This document shows positions 1 to 8,415 of a stretch of DNA of 64,000 nt, piece after piece. The position numbers and the translations under genes are program-made. The notes beneath the pieces are model-generated. The model saw nothing but the letters and a program-made list of their open reading frames with translations, was not told the DNA's origin and made no database searches. Source of the DNA: Phycisphaerales bacterium (GTDB taxonomy: Bacteria > Planctomycetota > Phycisphaerae > UBA1845); the NCBI GenBank assembly GCA_020639095.1, contig JACKHH010000005.1, positions 62,001-126,000 of the forward strand. The letters run 5' to 3'. How positions within the stretch are numbered: position 1 is the stretch's first letter; every line of letters begins with the position of its first letter.

Positions 1-1024
1 CGAAGTTGTCGGGCACCAGTGCAGCGATGCCTGGCGGCAACGATTCGGCGACTGCGACGCCGACCGGCATGGGCGTGGCGCCGATGCCTTCATCTTCGCC
101 GAGAAGCATGAGCAACTGGCCCTGCGCGTTGAACACGTGTACGCGGGAGAATTCGGGGTCGGCGACAAAGATGACGCCATCCGGTCCCACCGCGAGGTGC
201 CGGGGTTTTCCCATGTCGCCGTAACGATCGCCGGGCTGGCCCATGCTGATAAGCGGGCTGCCATCGGGCGTGAAGCCCTGGACCCGGCTGTTCATCATGT
301 CGGAAACGAAGATGTTGCCCGCGCCGTCGACCGCGACACCCGCAGGGTAGTACAGCTTGCCCGCGTCGCTGCCCACGCCGCCGAACGACGAACGGGCTGC
401 ACCGCCGGGTATATCGAACACATCGATCTGGTGTGCCGCAACATCGGCGGCGAGCAGGGCTCCTGGGCGCGCCGCGATCGCGACGGGTCGGTACGCATCG
501 CGACCGGCATTGAAGCGGTGCGGGTCCGCCCCCGGGGCGATGGCGACGATGTCGCCGCGATCCGCGTCCGCGACGTACACGTTCCCATCGGCATCGGCGG
601 CAACCGCCACCGGCTTTCCAAATGCGAGGTCGTCACCATTACCGAGCTTGCGAGCCTTACCGCTTTCCAAATCCCAATCATGCACCACGTTGGCGCCGGG
701 GTCGCAGATGTACAGGTGATTGTCGCGGTACGCGATGCCGGCGGGGCGGGCGACGAACGGGCTCGCCAAACCGCCGCGCAGTGTGTCGGTCCAATGTTCG
801 CCCACCCGCACCAGATCGTCCAGCGCGTTGAACGTTTTCAGGTGGACGACGTGGGCTGTTGCGTTCTTCGGGAAGTACGCGAGATCAGCCGTGATCGGTC
901 GCGAAGCACAGCCCGTCAGAATCGAGACGCAAAGAGCGCCCGCGAACAGGCTCAAGCAGCGCGAACGGGCTCGCGACGTGGAAGACTTGATTGCGGATCG
1001 ATCGGCGATGGGGCGGTTTCGCAC
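1..1024 (-). CDS. NHL-repeat lipoprotein, 3' end cut by window edge
   Basis: The reading frame is open from a GTG at 1024 to the window edge. It starts 2 bp after the stop of the upstream tetrahaem cytochrome, so it belongs to the same transcript. The N-terminus is a lipoprotein signal with the lipobox LTGC, placing the mature protein on a membrane surface. The rest is made of NHL-type blades with the recurring patterns GIAYRDNHLYICD, PVAVAADADGNVYVADA and GVAVDGAGNIFVSDMMNSRVQ, which predict a beta-propeller. It resembles the NHL lipoprotein at 3488-4558. NHL propellers often occur beside multihaem cytochromes and outer-membrane barrels; a scaffold or binding role here is inference. Confidence 0.85.
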   Translation of the reverse strand, partial: MRNRPIADRSAIKSSTSRARSRCLSLFAGALCVSILTGCASRPITADLAYFPKNATAHVVHLKTFNALDDLVRVGEHWTDTLRGGLASPFVARPAGIAYRDNHLYICDPGANVVHDWDLESGKARKLGNGDDLAFGKPVAVAADADGNVYVADADRGDIVAIAPGADPHRFNAGRDAYRPVAIAARPGALLAADVAAHQIDVFDIPGGAARSSFGGVGSDAGKLYYPAGVAVDGAGNIFVSDMMNSRVQGFTPDGSPLISMGQPGDRYGDMGKPRHLAVGPDGVIFVADPEFSRVHVFNAQGQLLMLLGEDEGIGATPMPVGVAVAESLPPGIAALVPDNF

Positions 1025-1026
1025 GG

Positions 1027-1686
1027 TTATTTCCTGTGGCAGGTGAGGCACAGGGCGCTGCCCGCGTTGCTCATCACCAGCATGTGGTTGTAGCCGGATT
1101 CGTTATGCGGATCGTGGCACGAGAGGCACTCGACATATCCGTCGGGCAGCACGACCGCGCCGCTCGAAGTCACGCGCGTGACCGGGTGATAGTCGTGCCC
1201 AAACCCGGGATAGGGAATTCCCACCGGATGGTTCGACCGGCCATGGCCCGCGACGCGCGTGCTCGGATGGAACGTGTTCACCGGGCGCTCTTCGGAGATC
1301 GTCGGGATCATGTCGCTGGCGAGCGCACCGTCGTGGCAGCGCAGGCAAGTCAGCGTACCGGCACCCGGGTCGAAAATGCGACCCGCAAGGCGACGTCTGC
1401 CCGTGGGGTCGTTCGTCGTGGACATGTCGCGACGATTGAGCCGGCGCGTTTGCGCGGCTGTCGTGCCGAAACGGCGCGAGAGGTCGGCATTGGGATTCCA
1501 CAACGGCCCCTGCTTGGGTGGTGTTTCCTGGTGGGGCGTGTGGCACGCGCCGCAGTTGTCATCCTTGGACCACGCGGCGTTACTGAAATCGTGTTTGGAA
1601 CCCTTGATGCCCGCCGTCGCGATGCCGGCGATCAGCAGCAGCGCACCCGGCAGGACGAGTTTCGAAATCCTAGCCGCTCGCTTCAT
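1027..1686 (-). CDS. tetrahaem c-type cytochrome, exported
   Basis: This 219-residue protein begins with an apparent signal peptide (Lys/Arg start, then LVLPGALLLIAG). It carries four CxxCH motifs: CGACH, CLRCH, CLSCH and CLTCH, the last only a few residues from the C-terminus. The first haem is followed by TPHQ and the third by DPHN, patterns typical of cytochrome c3/c7-like multihaem folds. I chose the ATG at 1686 because it overlaps the TGA of the 12-haem gene in an ATGA, and the hydrophobic signal follows at once; a longer in-frame extension upstream is a shadow of the neighbour. It probably acts as a periplasmic electron carrier in the same conduit. Confidence 0.88.
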   Translation of the reverse strand: MKRAARISKLVLPGALLLIAGIATAGIKGSKHDFSNAAWSKDDNCGACHTPHQETPPKQGPLWNPNADLSRRFGTTAAQTRRLNRRDMSTTNDPTGRRRLAGRIFDPGAGTLTCLRCHDGALASDMIPTISEERPVNTFHPSTRVAGHGRSNHPVGIPYPGFGHDYHPVTRVTSSGAVVLPDGYVECLSCHDPHNESGYNHMLVMSNAGSALCLTCHRK

Positions 1687-3491
1687 CGGTTCGCTCCCGT
1701 AATGCTCCTGCGGGTGCTCGTAACCCCTTTGGCTGAGCCGGTGCCCGCGTACGGATACCCAATGTGCGTCGAGCCGTGGCAGACCAACGTGCAGTTGCCC
1801 GCCAAACGACCCGTGTCTTCGTATTGCAGCAGACGACCAGTGCCGGTATCGGCTGCACTGACCACTGAAAGATCGAAGTTGATCAGGTTGCTGTGATTGT
1901 TCGCATTGCCCTGACCGCGATAGACGCCGTGCGCGTCGTGGCACACACTGCACGGCGTGCGGAAGTCGACGACGTGCCGGCGATGCAGCGGGAAGCTCTC
2001 ATTGTTGAGGATGCTGTCGCGGCTGTGGCAACTGTAGCAGAGCGAGTACGCGTCAGCGCTTTCCGCGGTGAAGTCCGCTGTTTCATAGTTGCGAACGAGC
2101 AGCGGTTCATACAGCGAACCGTGCGGACCGTTGGCCCCGGTACCACCGGCGAAGCGCGCGTTGTCGCTGTTGTGGCAGTCGATGCACGTCACTGTGCTGC
2201 CGACACGCAGCGGGGCGATGAGGCTTACCACGTCGTTGTTGCGCCGTGGCCCAGCGACCGGGTGGAATGACGGGTTCGACGTCTGGAACTCGAGTCGCGT
2301 GTTCGTCTGCGTGACCTGCCGCGAATTCGCCTGTCGCGGCCGCAGCACACCGTCGCTGTGGCACTTGAAGCAGATCTCGTAGCCGAACTGGGCTTCATCG
2401 ATCGCGCGTCCGGTGATGGTGATGCCGTTCACACCGACGTTCGGACCCTTCACGGTCTGGCCGAGTGTGCCCTGCACGGCGCCGATGTTCCGCTCACGCG
2501 AGGCATGCGGATTATGGCAATCGACGCACTCGGCGTGCCGTGACATGTTAAAGGGCGTTTCCTCCGGATCGTGGATGCCGGTGCGCCAGCGGCTGTCGTG
2601 ATTGCTGCGCTTGCCGAGATCGGCAGCGATGTTGTAACGCGCGACGTCGCCGCTGTGGCAGTTCAGGCAGTTGTCCTCCTCACGCTGGAAACGCAGCAGC
2701 CGTTCGCGCTGCGGCGCGGAGTGGATCTTGTGGCAACTCGCGCACGCGTTGTCCGCGACCGTCGAATACTTGAGTCGCTCACGCGGATCGACCGCACGCC
2801 CGCTGATCGTCTTCTTGCTCAGACCGTGCGCGCCGTGGCGCCAGCCGTTCATCTCGTGGCAGGAGACGCAGATCGCGGACATCTGATCGGTGACGCGAAG
2901 GAACTCGCCGAGTTCGTTGTTGTGCGGATCGTGGCAGGTCGTGCAATGTACTTCGGCATGCACGCCCAGCGGCAACTCGCGCGAGACCACCTCGGGCGGA
3001 CGGATTTCGCTGTCGACGTTGGCAAGCTGACGATCGTAACGGAACCCGATGGGGTGATCGTCTGAGAGGTCGTTGGTGAGATCGCTGTTCGCGTCGAACC
3101 GGCCCGGGGGCATGGTCCGCGCGGTCATGACGATCGGCTCGGTGATCGGACGCGAAAGCACGTTGCCCAGCGCGAGCGAACCGTCGTGACAGCTCAGGCA
3201 CATTTTCGACGGGCCCGACGGCTGATCGATGCGCGCGTCGGTCGTCGAGCTTTCGTAGATGCGGTAGTAAAGCTGCGGATCCTCACGGTTCCACAGCGGC
3301 GTTTGCGGGGCTGCGTTGTGCGGCGTGTGGCAGAAGATGCACACCTCGTCCTCGTGGACAGCCCGGATACGATTCGGCCCGCGCGCTGAGAGATCGTGCG
3401 GCGAGTTGACCACGGACTCGTCCGCGTAGGCGGCTGACGCGATCAGCCACACGATTCCACAGCCCATTGCTCGAAGCGCGACGTGCTTCAT
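1683..3491 (-). CDS. dodecahaem c-type cytochrome, exported
   Basis: This 602-residue protein has an N-terminal signal peptide ending near AYADE. It holds eleven CxxCH motifs plus one CxxxCH (CTLVCH) close to the C-terminus. Several sites read CHTPHN, CHDPHN or CHNPHA, as in the doubled CXXCH families of large extracellular cytochromes. Its start overlaps the stop of the upstream NHL lipoprotein gene by 4 bp (ATGA), and its own stop overlaps the tetrahaem start in the same way, so translation is coupled. Lying two genes downstream of the beta-barrel, it is the best candidate for the haem wire or surface component of a porin-cytochrome complex; that role is inferred from context. Confidence 0.9.
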   Translation of the reverse strand: MKHVALRAMGCGIVWLIASAAYADESVVNSPHDLSARGPNRIRAVHEDEVCIFCHTPHNAAPQTPLWNREDPQLYYRIYESSTTDARIDQPSGPSKMCLSCHDGSLALGNVLSRPITEPIVMTARTMPPGRFDANSDLTNDLSDDHPIGFRYDRQLANVDSEIRPPEVVSRELPLGVHAEVHCTTCHDPHNNELGEFLRVTDQMSAICVSCHEMNGWRHGAHGLSKKTISGRAVDPRERLKYSTVADNACASCHKIHSAPQRERLLRFQREEDNCLNCHSGDVARYNIAADLGKRSNHDSRWRTGIHDPEETPFNMSRHAECVDCHNPHASRERNIGAVQGTLGQTVKGPNVGVNGITITGRAIDEAQFGYEICFKCHSDGVLRPRQANSRQVTQTNTRLEFQTSNPSFHPVAGPRRNNDVVSLIAPLRVGSTVTCIDCHNSDNARFAGGTGANGPHGSLYEPLLVRNYETADFTAESADAYSLCYSCHSRDSILNNESFPLHRRHVVDFRTPCSVCHDAHGVYRGQGNANNHSNLINFDLSVVSAADTGTGRLLQYEDTGRLAGNCTLVCHGSTHIGYPYAGTGSAKGVTSTRRSITGANR

Positions 3492-4558
3492 GACCTGTTC
3501 CCGAGATAGTCAAACACCTGGATGCGGTGATTCGCGGAATCCGCCACCCAGATTCGATTGTTTTCGTCGATCGCCAGACCTGCGGGCAGGGCGAACTTGC
3601 CCGCGGTGTTGCCTTCCTGGCCGAAGGCGATCAACAAGGCTCCATTCTGATTGAACACCTGTACGTTCTCGAACTGCGCGTCAACAACGTACAAATGCCT
3701 GTCGCCGTCGAACGCGACGCCCTTGGGCAGCGCGAAGTCCCCGGCAGCGTCGCCCTTGCGCCCGATCGCGCCGACGAAATTGCCGTCGAGATCGAGTAGC
3801 TGCACGCGGAAGTTCGCGGAATCCGCTACTGCGATGCGCTCCGCGCCGTCCCAGGCGATGTGCGTGGGGCGGTTGAACGCGCCTCCGTCATTGCCGGGCC
3901 TGCCGATGCGGCGAATCAGTCTACCCGACGGGCTGAAGACGACGATGTCATTCGTGCCGCCGTCGACGACGTAAAGCTGATCACGCGTCGCGACGTATGC
4001 CAAGCCCACCGGCCTGTCCAACACGTCCGCACCGAAACGATGCCGCATATCACCGGCTTCGTCAAACTCAAGCACTTCGCGGCGCTTGGCATCGGTAACA
4101 AAGATGCGACTGCCCACGAAACAAGCGCCGATCGGCGCGCCCAAGCGCTGGTCTTCCCAGCCAGTGACGAGGCGGTGCGTTCGCTCCACCAGGTTCACAA
4201 TGTGCACGCCCGCAACGCCGACGTCCGCAACCGCGAGCAAGGGGCCCTTGCGTGCGAGCGAATGCGGCGACGAAAACTTGATCGGGCGACGGTTGCCGCG
4301 AAGCGCGGCTTGAAACGCTTCGCCACCGGACTTGCCGGCTTCCAGGTCGTCGCTACCGCTCAGCACGCCGACAAAACGAATGCGTGCGGGCTCGGGCGGT
4401 TTCGGCCAGACGCGCGTTTCGCCGCGCTGGCTGAAGAGTTCGCCCTTGGGTTGCGCGCATCCGGTGAACAACGTTGCGGCCAATACCGCTGCGAAAGCCC
4501 TCGTTGTTCTCCGCTCCCTGACAGTCGCGGCTCGGATTTTGCTTGCTCCTGCGCGCAT
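3488..4558 (-). CDS. NHL-repeat beta-propeller lipoprotein
   Basis: This 356-residue protein has a lipoprotein signal (lipobox LFTGC) followed by about six NHL blades with the recurring pattern xxRIxVADSANFRVQLLDLDG. I use the ATG at 4558, 10 bp after the stop of the beta-barrel gene; an ATG at 4588 would overlap that gene by 20 bp. The Arg-rich start of the signal peptide is encoded by a 28-bp dispersed repeat (4511-4538), so the repeat seems to have been absorbed into the coding sequence. The gene sits between the barrel and the 12-haem cytochrome and overlaps the latter by 4 bp. A structural role in the conduit is likely but unproven. Confidence 0.87.
   Translation of the reverse strand: MRAGASKIRAATVRERRTTRAFAAVLAATLFTGCAQPKGELFSQRGETRVWPKPPEPARIRFVGVLSGSDDLEAGKSGGEAFQAALRGNRRPIKFSSPHSLARKGPLLAVADVGVAGVHIVNLVERTHRLVTGWEDQRLGAPIGACFVGSRIFVTDAKRREVLEFDEAGDMRHRFGADVLDRPVGLAYVATRDQLYVVDGGTNDIVVFSPSGRLIRRIGRPGNDGGAFNRPTHIAWDGAERIAVADSANFRVQLLDLDGNFVGAIGRKGDAAGDFALPKGVAFDGDRHLYVVDAQFENVQVFNQNGALLIAFGQEGNTAGKFALPAGLAIDENNRIWVADSANHRIQVFDYLGNRS
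4511..4538 (-). repeat. 28-bp dispersed repeat, copy inside a CDS
   Basis: On the minus strand it reads AATCCGAGCCGCGACTGT followed by CAGGGAGCGG. It differs at one base from the identical copies at 22523-22550 and 24064-24091. It lies within the signal-peptide region of the NHL lipoprotein, read in the frame IRAATVRER. Confidence 0.85.
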
Positions 4559-4568
4559 CTGTTTGAGA

Positions 4569-6653
4569 TTAGTTCCGCGCCAGGACATTTTCGAAATCGC
4601 GCCTCAACCGGAAATACACACCAACGTCGTCTTCCTCGCTGCCGGGTACGTCCAAGCGGTCGTACTCCACCACGAATTCCGCGGTGAGTTCGCCGATCGC
4701 GTAATCAAAACCAGCCGACACGTCCCACGCGTTCGTCGTGCCGCGCACCGAGTCGTCCTGCCAACGGTAGGTGACGCGCTCAAACGACGAGAGGCTTTCA
4801 CGCAGGTACCAGCGGTGGTCAAGCTGAAGGTCGAGCCATGACACGTTGCGCTGATCCACGCCGCCTTCAAAGAAGAAGCGCGAGAACCGCACGGACGCGT
4901 CGAGCGAATGTTCCGACGTCTGAATGAAGCGATATAGACCGTTGAGGTGGAAGGCGTCGAAGGGCTCGACGGTGTCGTCGTAGATTTCGTACTCCGCGCC
5001 CAGCGTATACTTGGGCTGCTCGTAGCGAATACCGATGCGGTGGTGGTTTGTGCGATCGGCGTAGCGGGCGAAGCCGCGTGAGTAATCGGCTTCCTGGTTG
5101 CGGTACGAGAGGCGATAGTACGGCGTCAAGCCGTTGTCGAAACGCTGTTCGAGGCTGAAGTCGACCCGCATGGTGTCGAGCTTGCCGTCGGCTGGCGTCG
5201 AGTATTCGTAGTCAATCAGAATCGTTTCGTCATCGAGAATGCGCCCGGTCGCGATGCGGGAAATCTGCGTCCACTGGCCGACCGTGACAATGAGGTAGTC
5301 GCGCAATGGCTGATATACCCGGCGATTCGCGGAATCGGTGACCACGATCGTGCCCGGAATCACGTTCGCATGTCGCAGCGTGATCTGCGTCGGGCCGCGG
5401 AACGTGGCGGACTCATTGAGCACCACGCGCGAACCGTTGTCACCGTTGACATCCTCCGTGTCGTACGCCAGTGCGAGGTTCGCCCACAACTGACCGTAGG
5501 GATTCTTGCGGTTGTACTGCCAATCAATCAATGCACCGTACTGCGTCGTTTGCACGTCGTTGTCAATGTCCTCATACAGCCCGAACACGTCGACGGTCGT
5601 GGTAAGGTTCGTATAAAGCTGATGAATAAGCTGGAAGTCGGCGCGGTGCGTCGAGATGTCGTAGGCTTCGTATTTCTCGCGATTGAACTGGTAGCGGTAG
5701 ATCGTTGAAAGGTTGTCGTTGTGCTTCAACGTCAACTGCGGGCCGATTTCGAAGATGTCGCGGGCGAAGTCGCCGCTCTCTTCCTGCCAACGCATCCGCG
5801 TCCACAATTCATTCGCGTCGTCGGTACCGAAGGTGAACCGATCGTCGACAATGATCAGGTCGCGCGTGGTTTCGTAGGCATCGCGCAGGCCCTGATATTC
5901 CTGCTTGTTTTCCGCGTGTTCATACGTCGCGTTGATCGTGTGGTTTCGCGAGACCGTCCAGTCGACGCCATAGTTCAGCGTGCTGTCGGTGTAGTGCTCG
6001 TCGTCGTAGCGATCGCGATTGCCCGTGCGGTCGGTTTCGAGGTAGTCGTACCGCAGGTGCATCGAGAGGTCGTCCGCCACGTAGCTCCAGTCGGTACCGA
6101 AGCCGGTCTGGCGTTCGTCGAGCGACGGCTGGAAGCGGCGATTGATGCGATCGTCGCGGCGGATGGCGTACACCGAACCCGAAAGCGGTTTGCCCTGGAA
6201 GAAGTTCATCCGCGCGTCGTAGAGCAGCAGCGTTCCGCTGTCATCGTCGCTGTAGTCCGCGGTGGGGCTGCGTTCGGAAAAGTGACTTTGCGTCAGGGCA
6301 AAGCTGAGATCGGCTTGGAAGGTGATGAAGCTTGGGTCGATGATCGTTCCGCCAAGACCAAGGCCGAAGCGCTCTTCGATATTCACATCGCGATTGGTTT
6401 GTGACCACTGCCGCCGGCCTTGCCTGCGCTGGCGAAGCTCGGAACGCACGCGCGTCTGATCAAACTGGGTTTCGAGTTCGAGGTAGCCGTCGAGGCGGTC
6501 GAGTGAGAAGTAACGCGGGCGTTCGCTGTCGTTGACCTCGTCGCTTTCATCCTGCGCAGCCGCGGAGGTCGCTGCAATAAGCAGCGTTGCGACGAACAGT
6601 GAAAAAGGGAACCGAACGGGGTTAGACCGCATGCCCATGATCGCTGCGTGCAT
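4569..6653 (-). CDS. outer-membrane beta-barrel protein of the cytochrome operon
   Basis: This protein of about 694 residues has a signal peptide (FPFSLFVATLLIAATSAAAQ) followed by dense alternating amphipathic strands rich in Tyr, Arg, Asp and Glu (for example LHLRYDYLETD and YTLGAEYEIYDD). This is the signature of a large porin-like barrel. It has no CxxCH motif. I prefer the ATG at 6653, which has AAGGA 5 bases upstream; an in-frame start at 6701 is possible. It is the first gene of the operon that continues with an NHL lipoprotein and two multihaem cytochromes. By analogy with porin-cytochrome conduits (MtrB/PioB and Geobacter Omb/Ext types) it would house a cytochrome across the outer membrane. 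I cannot assign it to one of these families from sequence alone. Confidence 0.8.
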   Translation of the reverse strand: MHAAIMGMRSNPVRFPFSLFVATLLIAATSAAAQDESDEVNDSERPRYFSLDRLDGYLELETQFDQTRVRSELRQRRQGRRQWSQTNRDVNIEERFGLGLGGTIIDPSFITFQADLSFALTQSHFSERSPTADYSDDDSGTLLLYDARMNFFQGKPLSGSVYAIRRDDRINRRFQPSLDERQTGFGTDWSYVADDLSMHLRYDYLETDRTGNRDRYDDEHYTDSTLNYGVDWTVSRNHTINATYEHAENKQEYQGLRDAYETTRDLIIVDDRFTFGTDDANELWTRMRWQEESGDFARDIFEIGPQLTLKHNDNLSTIYRYQFNREKYEAYDISTHRADFQLIHQLYTNLTTTVDVFGLYEDIDNDVQTTQYGALIDWQYNRKNPYGQLWANLALAYDTEDVNGDNGSRVVLNESATFRGPTQITLRHANVIPGTIVVTDSANRRVYQPLRDYLIVTVGQWTQISRIATGRILDDETILIDYEYSTPADGKLDTMRVDFSLEQRFDNGLTPYYRLSYRNQEADYSRGFARYADRTNHHRIGIRYEQPKYTLGAEYEIYDDTVEPFDAFHLNGLYRFIQTSEHSLDASVRFSRFFFEGGVDQRNVSWLDLQLDHRWYLRESLSSFERVTYRWQDDSVRGTTNAWDVSAGFDYAIGELTAEFVVEYDRLDVPGSEEDDVGVYFRLRRDFENVLARN

Positions 6654-6913
6654 CACATTCCTTAGAGCCATGGTCCGCGCCAAACAGACTCGTAGCCGCA
6701 CGCATACTCCGTCCTCATTTCATCGGAAACGTATACGGGCGTTGATAAGCCTCTGCAAGCATAAACTGCGCGAGATTGTCTTTGCGATACTGATGAACGG
6801 GTCGAAGCCAGGGCGTACGCCGACCACCCGAGGTGAACGCCGAGACTTAAGACTCTTGCCGCGGCGAGGCGGCGACCGATTCTAGTATGGTTCTGGAAAT
6901 TCGCTGCTTGAAA

Positions 6914-6942
6914 TTGACAACAATGTGCCTATGTTAGCATAG
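6914..6942 (+). promoter_or_regulatory. possible promoter of the pentahaem lipoprotein gene
   Basis: There is a perfect -35 hexamer TTGACA at 6914-6919, 58 bp before the start at 6978. The -10 region is weak (GCATAG at a 17-bp spacing, TAGCAT at 15 bp). It lies in the divergent gap between the barrel operon and the plus-strand cytochromes. Confidence 0.35.
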
Positions 6943-6977
6943 CCATCAGATCAGCGCCGCCGAAAGGAGTCCGTGGC

Positions 6978-7565
6978 ATGCGCAAACTTCTCTGCGCGTT
7001 GGCAGTTTCTTCCTTCGCAATCGCCGTCGTGCTGGGCTGCGCTGCCGATACGCGCGACCGGCTTACCCGGTTCTTCTTCGAGGTTCCGGACGAGAGCGCG
7101 GAAGCGTCGGCTGAGAAGTCGTTCCCCACGCAGACCCCGCCACCGGAAATCAAGTTTCCTCCGCCGCGTTTCGCGTCATTGCACGATCCGTACGTCGAAA
7201 AGCAGTGCGACGCGTGCCACGACATGTCAGCGAAAATGGAGGTCAACAAGGATTTGCAGGCCTCGTGCGGCGAGTGTCACGACGACTACTTCGACAACGA
7301 TGAAATCAAGCACGACCCGGTGGCTGAGGGCGATTGCCTGATGTGCCATTTGCCGCATCGCAGCGAGTACCCGGCGTTGCTGCGCCAGCCGGTGCTCGCA
7401 ACCTGTTCAGATTGCCACGACGAACCGGCAGACCTGAGCGAGCCCGCCCATGCGGGCAAGGGCGCGGAGAACTGCACCACGTGCCACGATCCGCACTTCG
7501 GCGGCGAGCACTTGCTCAAAGCCGACTACAAAGGGCCAAAGGCCGCGGACGAGTCGGACGAATAA
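6978..7565 (+). CDS. pentahaem cytochrome c lipoprotein
   Basis: This 195-residue protein starts with a lipoprotein signal (lipobox VLGC), then a Pro-rich spacer, then five CxxCH motifs: CDACH, CGECH, CLMCH, CSDCH and CTTCH. The last is followed by DPHFGGEH. The ribosome-binding site AAAGGAG lies at the right spacing before the ATG. It is transcribed divergently from the barrel operon and followed by a monohaem cytochrome. The spacing of its CH pairs resembles doubled-CXXCH domains (cytochrome c3/c7-like). It is likely anchored to the outer or inner membrane and passes electrons in the same pathway. The short acidic Asp/Glu tail has no obvious function. Confidence 0.87.
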   Translation: MRKLLCALAVSSFAIAVVLGCAADTRDRLTRFFFEVPDESAEASAEKSFPTQTPPPEIKFPPPRFASLHDPYVEKQCDACHDMSAKMEVNKDLQASCGECHDDYFDNDEIKHDPVAEGDCLMCHLPHRSEYPALLRQPVLATCSDCHDEPADLSEPAHAGKGAENCTTCHDPHFGGEHLLKADYKGPKAADESDE

Positions 7566-7645
7566 ATAAGATGAGCGGTACGCGGGCAGGTTTCGCCCGG
7601 GCGTGCCCAGCACTGCGTTCGCAGAAAACTCGACGGAGATTCGCC

Positions 7646-8221
7646 ATGTTGAAGAAGTCGGCCAACGGTTCATCACGCAAAATGGTTCGTAAGTCCTGCG
7701 CTGTTGCGGCGCCCGTCGCATTGTTGTTTGCCGCGATGGTGCTCTGCGCCGGGTCCAGTGGCTGCGGAGCGAACGCCGACGACATCCTCTTTCAAAGCCT
7801 GACCGCGACCGGCAACACCGCGTTCGATCTGCTGCTCACCGAGTTCGCCAACCAGGTGGCGGACGCCCTCAATCCCGCACCGGTTGATGACGGTAACAAT
7901 GACGGTGATGGGGACGGCGACGGTGATGGAGACGGCGATGGTGATGGAGACGGAGATGGCGATGGTGACGGTGATGGGGATGGCGACGGCGGCGACGTGA
8001 TTCCGATGGGTGACGCGGTCGCCGGCGAAGCAACCTTTGTGGCCGATGGCTGCAACCTGTGCCACGGCGATGCGGGACAGGGCGTATCGGCCCCCGCGCT
8101 CGCGGGCAACAATGAGTTGAGCGATCTCGAAACCCGTTTCGGCGGCGGGGCGAGCCACTTCGGCAAGACGCTGAGCGATCAGGATATCGAAGACGTCGCG
8201 ACCTGGCTGCTCTCGTTGTAG
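7646..8221 (+). CDS. monohaem class I cytochrome c lipoprotein with Gly-Asp stalk
   Basis: This 191-residue protein has a lipoprotein-type signal (AGSSGC) near residue 35. A helical segment follows, then about 15 consecutive Gly-Asp pairs, then a class I cytochrome c domain with haem motif CNLCH, a GQGVSAPALAG loop and a closing helix DIEDVATWLLSL. The start ATG at 7646 has GGAG 8 bases upstream; an ATG at 7682 is an alternative. The Asp-rich stalk would act as a flexible, possibly Ca-binding tether that lets the haem domain reach partners. It lies 80 bp after the pentahaem lipoprotein and ends at a bidirectional terminator. Confidence 0.88.
   Translation: MLKKSANGSSRKMVRKSCAVAAPVALLFAAMVLCAGSSGCGANADDILFQSLTATGNTAFDLLLTEFANQVADALNPAPVDDGNNDGDGDGDGDGDGDGDGDGDGDGDGDGDGDGGDVIPMGDAVAGEATFVADGCNLCHGDAGQGVSAPALAGNNELSDLETRFGGGASHFGKTLSDQDIEDVATWLLSL
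7901..7995 (+). repeat. GGTGAT/GGAGAC-type hexanucleotide repeat encoding (Gly-Asp)n
   Basis: Near-perfect 6-bp periodic DNA (GGTGATGGAGAC and variants) lies inside the monohaem cytochrome gene. The third codon positions vary while the Gly-Asp protein pattern is kept, which suggests selection on the protein as well as slippage. Confidence 0.85.
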
Positions 8222-8290
8222 CGCGGGGAGCAGCAACGACTGATCGCGCGACGATTCTCGCACGGTCGATCACAACCTGACGAATAATCA

Positions 8291-8329
8291 ATGCCCTGTA
8301 GCGGCAAACATCGCGCCGCTACAGGGCAT
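8291..8329. terminator. bidirectional terminator between convergent genes
   Basis: A perfect 15-bp stem (8291-8305 pairing with 8315-8329) with a 9-base loop is followed by TTTGTC. It lies between the stop of the monohaem cytochrome (plus strand) and the stop of the glycanase gene (minus strand). Confidence 0.8.
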
Positions 8330-8415
8330 TTGTCATTGAGGTATTTACCTGTCCCGATCCGCTACCCGGCCCGGCAGTGGATCGTCCGGCAGATCAGGTA
8401 ACCATCTCGCCTTCG

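Noticed and set aside
137..1093. Plus-strand ORF of 318 codons
   Set aside because: It lies opposite the NHL lipoprotein gene, which has clear blades and a lipobox. The plus-strand product has no recognisable features.
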